Assembly (NCBI GenBank): GCA_963832725.1
Contig: CAWHVG010000006.1
Location: 62,001-126,000 of the forward strand
Source of the DNA: JAEZBP01 sp963832725
GTDB taxonomy: Bacteria > Myxococcota_A > Polyangia > Polyangiales > Sandaracinaceae
DNA length: 64,000 nt
Direction: 5' to 3'
Translations under genes and position numbers: made by a program
Shown here: positions 18,428 through 27,600 of the stretch, in pieces
How positions within the stretch are numbered: the first letter of the stretch is position 1
How the letters are laid out: the number at the start of each line of letters is the position of its first letter
Notes under the pieces: model-generated
What the model was told of the DNA's origin: nothing
Databases searched by the model: none
The model's input: the letters and a program-made list of their open reading frames with translations, nothing else

Positions 18428-20336
18428 ATGAACACCGCCCGCACTCTGACTATCACATTTCTGCTCGCGCTCTTCGGCTGTGGTGGGCCGAGCACCGCCC
18501 CGTCCGCGCCCCCGCCGTCCGCCGGCGACGAGGCCGCGCACGCCGAGTCCGACCCCGGGCACGCGGCCTCGCCTTGGGCCTCGATGGACACCGACGCGCT
18601 CGTGGCGCTGGTGCGGGAGCAGGCGGCGGTGCGCATCCACGAGGTGCAGCCGGATCTGGATCTGGCGCAGCTCGCCAGCTGGGTAGGCGACCCGAGCGGC
18701 GCGCCGGAGCTGAGCGACCGGGCCTGCGAGCAGCTCGTGAACCTGGCCATCGCCGAGGCCGCCGCCGACGAGAGCGAGCGGGCGGCCGGGCTCGTCCGGC
18801 TGGTCCGCGCCAAGGCGCGCAACCGCAACAACGCCTACATCGGCACGACAATCCTCTCCGAGCTGGCCCGCCGCGGCGCCGCCGAGGGGGAGGCCGAGGG
18901 CGCCGTCCGAGCCGTGTTCGAGGAGCTCCCTCGCAACCGCTTCGGCTCCGCGACCGTGGTCTTCCAGCTCTTCCAGAACGAGGGGCAGATCGACGGCCGC
19001 ATCGAGCAGCTCCACCAGCAGCTCGTCAGCCTCGACACCGCCGTCTCGGCCCTCTTCTACGACGCCCTGCTGCGCCCGGTCGTGGCCCACCGGGACACCT
19101 TCCTGCACGCCATCGCCGCCGTGCGCGAGGCGCAGGCCGGCCAGCCCGAGCCGCAGGCCTACCAAATTCTCGACCGTCGACCTGGAGGGCCAGCGCGACG
19201 CGCAGCCGGTGCTGGTCGCGGTGTGGGACACGGGCGTGTCGGGCGAGCAGTTCGCCTCGCAGCTCTACACGACGCCGAACGAGCAGGAGGACGGCCAGGA
19301 CGACGACGAGGACGGGCTGGTCGACGACGTCCACGGCGTCATCTCGGATCCGACCGAAGGTCAGACCGGCCTCACCTACCAGCCGGGCGAGGAGGTCATC
19401 CGCGAGTACGCGCCCTTCTTGCGCGGGATCATGGATCTCAGGGCCGGCATGGCCTCGACCGAGGCGGCGCAGCGCGTCCTGGGGCTGATGGGCCAGGCGC
19501 AGACGCCCCAGGCGCTCGACCAGCTCGAGCAGAACCTCGACGCCATCGGCGAGTGGGCGCACGGCACCCACGTGGCGGGCATCATGCTGGCGGGAGCGCC
19601 GCAAGCGCAGCTCGCGGTCTTCCGCTCGGCCTGGGCCGGCGAGGCGCGCCTCTACCACCACCGCGGGCCGACCGACGAGGAGCTGGCGGCGGAGCGGCAG
19701 AACATCGATGACATCGCCCGCTTCATCAACGCCCACCACGTGCGCGTGGTGAACGCCAGCCTCGGCTTCGCGCGGGACTACGTGGAGGCGGCGCTCCGGC
19801 ACGAGTCCGATCGCTACACCACCGACGAAGAGGTGCGGGCACGGGCCCGCGAGATCCACGCGGCGCGCACCGCCAACTGGCGGCACATCTTCGAGCAGTG
19901 CCCGGACACCCTCTTCGTCGTGGCGGCGGGCAACTCCAGCCGCGACGTCGTCGAGTACGGAGACGTGCCCGCCTCGCTGGACATGCCGAACGTACTGGTG
20001 GTCGGCGCCGTGGATCGCTTCGGCAACTGGGCGACCTTCACCAACAGCAACCCGGAGCGCGTTCGCGTCTTCGACCACGGCGTCGAGGTCGACAGCGTGA
20101 TCCCGAACGGCGAGCACGTGCCGCTGAGCGGGACCTCGATGGCGTCGCCGAACGTCGCCAACCTCGCGACGAAGATGGTCTCGGTCGACCCGAGCATCAC
20201 GCCGGCGCGGGTCATCACCATCATCGAAGAGACCGGCGATCCCATCGCCGCCCCCTTCAACGGCCGGATCGCGAACGAGGAGCAGGCCATCGCGCGAGCC
20301 CGCCGCGATCGCCCGCGCCGTCGCCGCGCCCGCTGA
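18428..20336 (+). CDS. subtilisin-like serine protease (S8) lipoprotein, one frameshift
   Basis: Exported protease of about 635 residues. The lipobox LFGCG lies near residue 18, followed by a helical N-terminal region of about 230 residues, then the S8 catalytic domain. The Asp is in VLVAVWDTGVSG, the His in WAHGTHVAGIM and the Ser in LSGTSMASPNVANLATKM; the oxyanion Asn region is VVAAGNSSRD. The triad order is canonical. A DDDEDG acidic loop after the Asp motif may bind calcium. The frame shifts once near 19174 (TACCAAATTCTCG), between the helical region and the catalytic domain. The domain flow is otherwise seamless, so I treat it as one gene with a likely sequencing indel. ATG 18428. Confidence 0.85.
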
Positions 20337-20402
20337 GCTCCGAGAGCGGGGCAGCGCCGCGGGCTCGCGCGAGCCGGTCGGGCTGCTACATCCACCTTCG
20401 AC

Positions 20403-20900
20403 GTGACCCTCCCGCAGACCTACCGCTTCCAGCTCTCGGACCGCGAGTTCGCCTCGGCGTGGCTGCGCGAGTACTACCGCCGGCCCGGCATGCGGGCGCT
20501 GCGCATCGTGGCGGGGCCGCTCGTGTTCGGGCTGGGCGTGACCATGTCGCGCAGCAGCCAGGCTTTCACGCACTTCATGGCCATCGTGACGATGGCCTTC
20601 GGCGTGTGGCTGCTCGTCAAGCCGCTGCTCATGGCGTGGGCGCACACGTCGCGCCGACGGCGACTGAACCGGGGCGAGGCGGAGATCCAGGTGCGCTTCG
20701 ACCGGAAGGGGATGCGGGTCGGGGACGGCAAGACCGAGACCGATCTGCCGTGGGAGCGCTTGCGCGCTGCCGGGTTGGCCCGCGGCTACGTGTGGATCGA
20801 GCTCACCACGGGCACGCGCGCCACGATCCCGCTCCGCGCCATCGAGGATCTCGACGCGCTGCGCGAGCTCCTCTCGAGCCGTCTCGAGTGGAAGGGCTGA
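20403..20900 (+). CDS. YcxB-like membrane protein
   Basis: 165-residue protein. After a soluble N-terminal 30 residues there are two membrane segments (about residues 33-50 and 54-76), then a C-terminal cytoplasmic domain reading AEIQVRFDRKGMRVGDGKTE, TDLPWERLRAAGL and GTRATIPLRAI. This two-helix plus small beta-domain plan, ending LxxLREL, matches the YcxB-like family of unknown function. The start is GTG at 20403, 66 bases after the protease stop, so co-transcription is possible. Convergent with mutY (21 bases). Confidence 0.7.
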   Translation: MTLPQTYRFQLSDREFASAWLREYYRRPGMRALRIVAGPLVFGLGVTMSRSSQAFTHFMAIVTMAFGVWLLVKPLLMAWAHTSRRRRLNRGEAEIQVRFDRKGMRVGDGKTETDLPWERLRAAGLARGYVWIELTTGTRATIPLRAIEDLDALRELLSSRLEWKG

Positions 20901-20921
20901 AGATCCCGGGCAGGGCCGCGA

Positions 20922-21941
20922 TCACCGAGCGGCGTCCAGGATGCGGCGGGTGAGCGCGGAGACGCCGAGCGAGGGCAGCTCCGCCGGCTCCACCAAGCGG
21001 GCGCGCTCCCCGCGGGCCGCACCGGCGCGCCAGATCTCCACGTCCAGCACGCGGTGACTGAGCACGTGCTCGAGGCCGCCCGCCGGCTCGCGGCCGAGCC
21101 GCCCCGTCACGCTCGCGGCCTTCAGCGCCTCACGCGCGCGATCCCGGCCGCGCCCCTCCACCATCGGCGGTCCGTAGAGCCCTTTGAAGAGGCTGCCTTC
21201 CGTCCGCACCAGCGCGACGCGCCGGGCGTTCGTGGCCACCACGGCGACCACCTCGACCCGCTTGGGCGCTTTCCTCTTCTTCGGCACCGGCAGCGTGTCC
21301 ACGCGGCCGCTCCGGCGGGCCACGCAGAAGCGGTGGATGGGACACGTGTCGCAGAGGGGGCTCTTCGGCGTGCACACCCGCGCGCCGAGCTCCATCAGGC
21401 CCTGGTTGAGGTCGCCCGGGCGCTCGCCCTTCACCAACGCGCCGGCCTCCGTCCACAGCGCCGTCTCGGACGCCTTCGAACCGAGCGGATGCGCGATGCC
21501 GTGCACGCGCGAGAGGACCCGGGCCACGTTGCCGTCGACGATGGGCTCCTGACGGTCGAAGCAGATGCTCCCGAGCGCGCCAGCGGTGTAGCGGCCGATG
21601 CCGGGGAGCGCGCGGCGGAGGGCCGGATCGTCCGGAACGACGCCGCCGTAGCGCTCGACCACCTCGCGCACGCCGGCGTGGAGCAGCCTCGCCCGCCGGT
21701 AGTAGCCGAGCCCGCTCCAGCTCGCGAGCACCTCGTCCTCGCTCGCGCGGGCCAGCGCCTCGGCGCTCGGAAAGCGTGAGAGGAAGCGCTCCCAGTAGGG
21801 CACGACCGTCTCGACGCGCGTCTGCTGGAGCATGATCTCCGAGACCCAGACGGCGTAGGGATCGCGGGTGCGCCGCCATGGGAGGTCGCGCTTGTTCGCG
21901 TCGTACCAGGCGAGCAGCGCCTGCCGGAGGGTCCCCTTCAG
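20922..21941 (-). CDS. mutY: A/G-specific adenine DNA glycosylase
   Basis: Removes adenine mispaired with 8-oxoguanine in base-excision repair. Key features: WRRTRDP, catalytic Glu in WVSEIMLQQTRV, helix-hairpin-helix LPGIGRYTAGAL, catalytic Asp in IVDGNVARVL, and the 4Fe-4S motif C-x6-C-x2-C-x5-C (CTPKSPLCDTCPIHRFC). A C-terminal Nudix-like 8-oxoG recognition domain follows. The first ATG in frame (21833) would delete the catalytic Glu, so the gene must start upstream. The only candidate start-like codon is CTG at 21941 (product LKGTLRQALLAWYDANKRDL), overlapping the TGA of the preceding kinase as CTGA. Either a non-AUG start with translational coupling or a local indel. Confidence 0.9.
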   Translation of the reverse strand: MKGTLRQALLAWYDANKRDLPWRRTRDPYAVWVSEIMLQQTRVETVVPYWERFLSRFPSAEALARASEDEVLASWSGLGYYRRARLLHAGVREVVERYGGVVPDDPALRRALPGIGRYTAGALGSICFDRQEPIVDGNVARVLSRVHGIAHPLGSKASETALWTEAGALVKGERPGDLNQGLMELGARVCTPKSPLCDTCPIHRFCVARRSGRVDTLPVPKKRKAPKRVEVVAVVATNARRVALVRTEGSLFKGLYGPPMVEGRGRDRAREALKAASVTGRLGREPAGGLEHVLSHRVLDVEIWRAGAARGERARLVEPAELPSLGVSALTRRILDAAR

Positions 21942-23509
21942 CGCGCGTCTCCGTCGAGCACGCAGACCGCGCTGGGATCGCGGCCGGCGATGGACCTCTG
22001 CGCGGGCGGGCCGTCGTGCTCGAGGAGCTCAATCTTCGCTCCCTCCGGCACCGGATGTCCGAGGCGGAAGTCGTGACCGGTATGGCCGAGCGTTGCTCCC
22101 CCGGTCGCGATCGATTGCGCAGCGATCGACTGCACCGCAGCCGAAGGCCGATCTTCACGCGGGGCGGGCGCATGCGCTCTCACGGCGAACACCAGGACGA
22201 GGATCAGCACGGCCATCATCGCGAGGCCGAGCAGGCCCATCCCCGCGATGATCAGGATCCACGGGAGCAGCCTCCGTTGCTTCCGCCCGAGCGGCATGGC
22301 GTCCGGCACCGTCTCTTCGCGAGCCAGCGGCGCCGGCGGCGCGAGCGAGTGCCGCTCGAAGCCGGGCTGCACCATCGACGGCGGGTCCATCACCTGCCCG
22401 CCTACCTGGCCCGCCGCGAGCTGGCCCGCCGCGAGCTCGCCCATCGCCGGCTGTAACGGCTCCGGGGCCGGGAGCGACGACGCCCGCTCCATCGCCTCGG
22501 ACACCGGGATCTGCGGCATCGACATGCGCTCCGCCGGCGAGGGCTGCGCGGCCGTCTCGTGCGGCTCGTCGATGCTCCAACCCTTCTCCGGGAAGACCCA
22601 CGTCACGAGCCGCGCGAGCTGGTCGCGACCGTAGCCCGGAGCGAGCTCGTGGAGGATGGCGCGGAGCTGCATCGTGAACGCCTGCGCCGAGGGCGTGCGC
22701 CGCTCCGGCTCCTTGGCCAGGCAGCGCATCACCACCTCGTCGAGCGCGGGCGGCACGTTCGGGTTGAAGTGCGAGGGCGGCGGGAAGTCGCAGACCTGGA
22801 GCATGGCGGTGGTCGTCGCGGGATCGTTGGGCGGCATCAGCGTCCGCATCGTCAACATCTCCCACACCACGATGCCGAGGCTGAAGACGTCGGCTCGCGC
22901 ATCCACCGGCACGTGGTTGGCCTGCTCGGGGGCCATGTAGCTGAGCTTGCCGATCGGAACGCCGCTGCCGGTCTGGACGACGTTGTCCGCGGCCTTCACC
23001 AACCCGAAGTCGCTGACCTTCACCGCGCCCTCGTTCGAGAGGAGCACGTTCTGCGGGGAGACGTCGCGATGCACGATGCCGAGCGGGTTCCCCTGCTCGT
23101 CGCGTCTGCGGTGTGCGTAGTCGAGCCCCTGCGCGGCTTCGGCGCCGATGAAGCACGCAGCGGCGATCTCCAGGCGCTGTCGCTGCTCGACGAGGCGGGT
23201 CAGGAGCGACGCCAGCGTCACTCCGTCGACGAGCTCCATGACCAGGTAGGGCTCGGGCTCGATGCCGAAGTCGACCACCTGCACGAGGTTCGGGTGGTCC
23301 AGCCGTGCGTTGGTGCGGGCCTCGGCGGCGAAGCGCTCGAGCAGCGAGCGGTCGCGCCGGTAGCCGGGCAGCATCCGCTTGATGGCCACCTTCTTCTTGA
23401 AGCCGGCCTCGCCCACCCGCTCCGCGCGATACACCATCGCCATCCCGCCCTGCCCGAGCCTCTCGAGCAGGTGGTACTCCCCCAGACGGACGGGCTCCTG
23501 TGGGGACAC
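21938..23509 (-). CDS. membrane Ser/Thr protein kinase
   Basis: Hanks-type kinase of 523 residues. Kinase domain about residues 8-270: Gly loop LGQGGMAMVYRAE, invariant Lys in VAIKRM, catalytic loop IVHRDVSPQN (the Lys+2 position is Ser, as in many myxobacterial kinases), DFGLVKA and APEQ. A Pro/Ala/Met-rich linker of about 120 residues (390-415 contains LAAGQ repeats) precedes one membrane helix (LLPWILIIAGMGLLGLAMMA, about 440-465) and a small external C-terminal domain. It transmits a signal across the inner membrane; substrate unknown. I chose GTG 23509 (product VSPQEPVRLGEYHLLERLGQ); an ATG at 23560 is possible. Its TGA overlaps the putative mutY start. Confidence 0.9.
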   Translation of the reverse strand: MSPQEPVRLGEYHLLERLGQGGMAMVYRAERVGEAGFKKKVAIKRMLPGYRRDRSLLERFAAEARTNARLDHPNLVQVVDFGIEPEPYLVMELVDGVTLASLLTRLVEQRQRLEIAAACFIGAEAAQGLDYAHRRRDEQGNPLGIVHRDVSPQNVLLSNEGAVKVSDFGLVKAADNVVQTGSGVPIGKLSYMAPEQANHVPVDARADVFSLGIVVWEMLTMRTLMPPNDPATTTAMLQVCDFPPPSHFNPNVPPALDEVVMRCLAKEPERRTPSAQAFTMQLRAILHELAPGYGRDQLARLVTWVFPEKGWSIDEPHETAAQPSPAERMSMPQIPVSEAMERASSLPAPEPLQPAMGELAAGQLAAGQVGGQVMDPPSMVQPGFERHSLAPPAPLAREETVPDAMPLGRKQRRLLPWILIIAGMGLLGLAMMAVLILVLVFAVRAHAPAPREDRPSAAVQSIAAQSIATGGATLGHTGHDFRLGHPVPEGAKIELLEHDGPPAQRSIAGRDPSAVCVLDGDAR

Positions 23510-23649
23510 CGAGCGAGCATATACCAAAGGTGCGGCGTGTCCGCTCCTCGGCGGCACCATTCGGCGCCATCGAGCTCGGTCCCGGCCCTTCGTCGGAGCC
23601 CGCGCGGCGAAACGAGGCGTCCGCCTCTGGCGGTCGAGCGACCCGGGCC

Positions 23650-24588
23650 TCAGCCGCAGATCGTGCGTAGCGCGTCGGGTACGATCCGGGTGCCGCAGCC
23701 GCCCGGCGAGAGATCGTGCGCGAGCAGCCAGAAGTGGTCCGCGTAGGCCGCGGCGACGGTCAGCGCCGCCGCCCACGCCAGCCTCGAGACGAGCGGGCCC
23801 GATCGGTTCGCGCTCGGCGTGCGCCGCCACGCCGAGAGGTGCCGATCCGCCCACAGCCACAGCGGCGCGCCGACCAGCAGCGCGCGCGGATACGCGCCTA
23901 GCGCCGCCATGACGAGCAGCCCGAGCACGGACAGGCGCAGGCAAGCGTGGGCGACCGCCAGCGTCCACGCCGCGCCGTGAGTGACGACCAGGGTGCGATA
24001 GCCGCGCCGCCGATCGTCCTCGCCCTGGAAAGCCTGCGCGGCGAAGTAGGCGCCGAAGATGAAGGTCACGCCGAACACCAACGAGACCAGCGCCCGCCAG
24101 GTGGGCACACCGCCCGCTGCGGCCCAACCGGCCACAGGGCTGAGCGTGCCGTAGCCGAGGCCGTTGACGAGCGGGCCCCCCACCGGGCTCCCCTTGAGCG
24201 CCAGGCGCGGGTGGGAGTAGAGGGCGGCGAGGACGGCGCAGATCAGCGTGGCGACGAGCGGGACCGTTCCCAGCGGGAGGGCCAGCGCGACCGACCCGGC
24301 GAGCGCCAGATAGCCCGCACGGCCCGCCGCCGGCGGCACTCGCACCGGTCGGCCGAGCAACACCGGCCCCTCGTCCTGATCGAGCGCGGCGTTCAGCCAC
24401 ATCGAGCCCGCGTGACCGAAGACCCACACCGAAGCGAGCAGCGCCAACGAGCCGGCGACCACCTTCGGATGAACCGTGGAGCCGACCTCCCACAGCGCAT
24501 AGCCGAACCCGACCAGCGGCAGACAGGTGATGAGCGCGGCGCCGCGGGGGCGGGCCAGGATCAGCAGGCGCGAGGCGGTGGACTGCAC
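23650..24588 (-). CDS. UbiA-family prenyltransferase
   Basis: Integral membrane enzyme of 312 residues with about eight hydrophobic helices. The first Asp-rich motif reads LNAALDQDEG (about residue 66) and the second QAFQGEDDRRRGYRTL (about residue 188). These bind prenyl diphosphate through Mg2+ in UbiA enzymes. The first motif lacks the usual leading N-D spacing, so activity on an unusual acceptor is possible. Candidates are quinone, haem or carotenoid-type lipids; none is supported by neighbours. Start GTG 24588. It lies between two kinase genes on the same strand, with gaps of 140 and 81 bases. Confidence 0.8.
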   Translation of the reverse strand: MQSTASRLLILARPRGAALITCLPLVGFGYALWEVGSTVHPKVVAGSLALLASVWVFGHAGSMWLNAALDQDEGPVLLGRPVRVPPAAGRAGYLALAGSVALALPLGTVPLVATLICAVLAALYSHPRLALKGSPVGGPLVNGLGYGTLSPVAGWAAAGGVPTWRALVSLVFGVTFIFGAYFAAQAFQGEDDRRRGYRTLVVTHGAAWTLAVAHACLRLSVLGLLVMAALGAYPRALLVGAPLWLWADRHLSAWRRTPSANRSGPLVSRLAWAAALTVAAAYADHFWLLAHDLSPGGCGTRIVPDALRTICG

Positions 24589-24669
24589 GAACGCTCAGGA
24601 TGCCACGCGCAGGTCACGGCGCCGCCGGGAAAGCGAGCGGCGACCGCGCGCGGAGCCCCGGTGCACGCC

Positions 24670-27600
24670 TCATTGCGCGAGCAGATCGCGGACGATGGTG
24701 AGGAGCGCCTCGGTGCGAAACGGCTTCTCCAAAAAGGGGATCGTCTCGAGCGAGCCGAGGTCCTGTAGCTCTCCGCCGGCGTAACCGGACATGTAGAGGA
24801 GCTTCACCGCCGGCGCGCGGACGCGGATCTCACGCGCGAGCTCGGGTCCGGACATTCCCGGCATCAGCACGTCGGTGATCACCAAATCGACGTGTCCGTC
24901 GGGCCTCCCGACCATGTCGAGCGCCTGCTCGGGCACGCCCGAGATGAGGACGTCGTAGCCTTCGTCCGAGAGCACGCGCTGCAGCACCTCTCGGATCCGC
25001 AGCTCGTCCTCGACGACCAAGATGGTCGTGCGCGAAGAGTCGTTGCGCGAAGGCGCCCCGGGGACGCTCGGCTCCGATTCGCTCCGCTCCGATTCGCTCC
25101 GCTCCGATTCGCTCGGCTCCGGTTGGCTCGCCTGGGAGTCGCCCGCCTGGATCGCCCTCGCCGCGGTCGCGCTCACCTCGGTCGCCCTCGCTTCGGTCGC
25201 CCTCATCTGGATCGCGCTCACCTCGGTCGCCCTCGCTTCGGTCGCCCTCATCTGGATCGCGCTCACCTCGAGCGAGCTCGCCTCGACCGACCCATCCGAC
25301 TCGGTCGAGGGCAGCGCCGGCAAGTGGATGCGGAAGAGCGTCCCGAGACCCGGCTCGCTCTCGATCTCGATGGAGCCCGCGCTCTGATCGACGAAGCCGT
25401 GCACCATGGAGAGCCCGAGCCCCGTGCCCCTCCCACGCCCCTTCGTGGTGAAGAAGGGATCGAACGCGCTCTCGCGCACGTCCCGCGGCATGCCCACACC
25501 GGTGTCCACGATGGTGATGCGGACGTGAGGGCCCGGGAGGAGCCCAGGGCGCGCGCGCACGGCCTCCTCGTCGAGCGTCGCCCGCTCGGTGCGCAGGGTC
25601 AGTGCGCCGCCGTCCGGCATGGCGTCGCGCGCGTTGACCGCGAGGTTCACGATCGCCTGCTCGAAGAAGCCGCGGTCGACGTGCACTCGCAGCGCCTCGG
25701 GCGAGAGCTCGGCGTTCACGTCGATGTGCTGCGGGATGAGCCGCCGGAGCATCGGGACCAGCTCCGCGATCACTTCGCTCGCGTCCAGCGGCTCGGCATG
25801 GCGCGGCTGGCGACGGGCGAAGGTGAGGAGCTGTCGGGTGAGGGTCGCCGCCCGCTCGATGGCCGCCTCCAGGAGCTGGAGCTCCTCGCGCACGTCGGGG
25901 TGAATATCCTCGCGTTGAAGGAGAATGTCCACCGAGCTGACCACGACCATCATCATGTTGTTGAAGTCGTGCGCGATACCGCCAACCAAACGGCCCACCG
26001 CCTCCATCTTTTGGGATTGACGCAGTGCGTCTTCGAGCCGTGCGTGCTCTCGGAGCGCGCGGGTCAGCTCCAGCGCGAGCGGCACCTGGTACGAGAGCGC
26101 GACCAAGATGTCGAGCTCGTCGGTCGAGAAGGGCGGCCGGGTGGGGTCGCGCTCGAGGCACACGGCCCCGGCCGGTCGCTCCCGAAGCCACAGGGGAACG
26201 GCCACGGCGCGGATCTCGTCGCTGTCCGGGTGGCCGTGCTCGTCTCGAGCGTCGATGGTGGTGATGAGACCCGTCTCGTGAGCCCGCTCGATGAGCTGCT
26301 GTGTGCGCGCTCCGCTGCCCGGCCACGCGGTTCCATCGCGGGCCCGCCCGACGGTGAGCGATTGCGTCCGGCGACCGTCGGCGTCGAAGTGGAGGAGCGC
26401 GCGATCGGCCTCCGCGCTCGCGAGCAGCTCGTCCACCAGCATGCGCGCCTGTTCCTCGAGGTCGAGCTGCTGCGCACCGACACGGAGGACGTTCAGCAGC
26501 GCCTTGAGCTGAGCGCGGCTGGTGGACATCGAGGTGGAACGGGTCCCCTGCCGGCCGGCGGTGGTCGCCACGTAGACCCCGAGCTCCTCGTGGATCCAGC
26601 GCGCCCACTGCACCGCGCCGTGATCCCGGGCGATGTGCGCCGCGGCTCGTGCCCAATCCCTCGAACCTTGGCCGCGCCCGGACTCGCGCAGCATGTGCGC
26701 TCGCACTCGCTCGACGCCGAAGCGCACCCAGACGCAGGTCTCCTCGTCCGCCAGCTGCTCGGCTTCGGCGAGCTTCCCCTGTGCGCGCTTGGTCGAGCCC
26801 GAGAGCCACGCGTACACGCCTTCGGCCAAGAAGAGGTGCGCCTTCAGCACTGGATAGCGAGCCGCGGCGCGGAGGTCGGTCACGGCGGTCTTCAAGCGCC
26901 GGAGGGCCAGCTTGCGCTCGCTCGGTGCCGCGCGGACGGCCTGATGGATGCGCGCGTGCGCGACGGCTACGTAGTACTCGCTCATCACGGGGTGGGCGCG
27001 TCGCGGATCGATTCCCTCTGCGCGATGCGCCGCCACCAGCGCCTCGAATTCGGCGCCGAGAATCGGAGCGCTCGAGGAAGTAGCGCGCCTGCGGTCCCCA
27101 CGTCGCAAGTCGGGTCATGGCCGAAGGCGGCTCGTCGAGCTCGAAGGGCACCCGGAGCGCTTGCCGGAACGCGCGCTCGTCCTCCTGCCGGTGGAGCATC
27201 ACCCAGGTCGCGCGCGCAGGGCCTGCAATCAGCCCGAACCCCGAGTGTGCGCGCCCGTGCCGCGCCACGCGGCTGATCGCACGCTCCAGCATGGTCCACG
27301 CTTCCCGCGGGCGGCCGCGCAGCGCCTCGATGAGGTAGGCGTTGAACGCGTTGATGCAGACCTCGTTCAGCTCCAGCCAATGGCTCTGCTCGAAGAGCAA
27401 CGAGCGCAGGTACTCGAGCGCCGGGTCGAACTCACCGGCGAAGCAGTGGCCGAGGGCGCTGAGCTGGTCGCAGTAGGCGACGGTCGGAGGGTGGCGCGCC
27501 TCGGCGGCCATCCGCCGGGCCCGGCGAAGCTGGTCGGCGCCCGCTGCGCGTCGCCCCGTCATGGTGGCGACCGTTCCGGAGAGCGCTTCCATGCGAGCCA

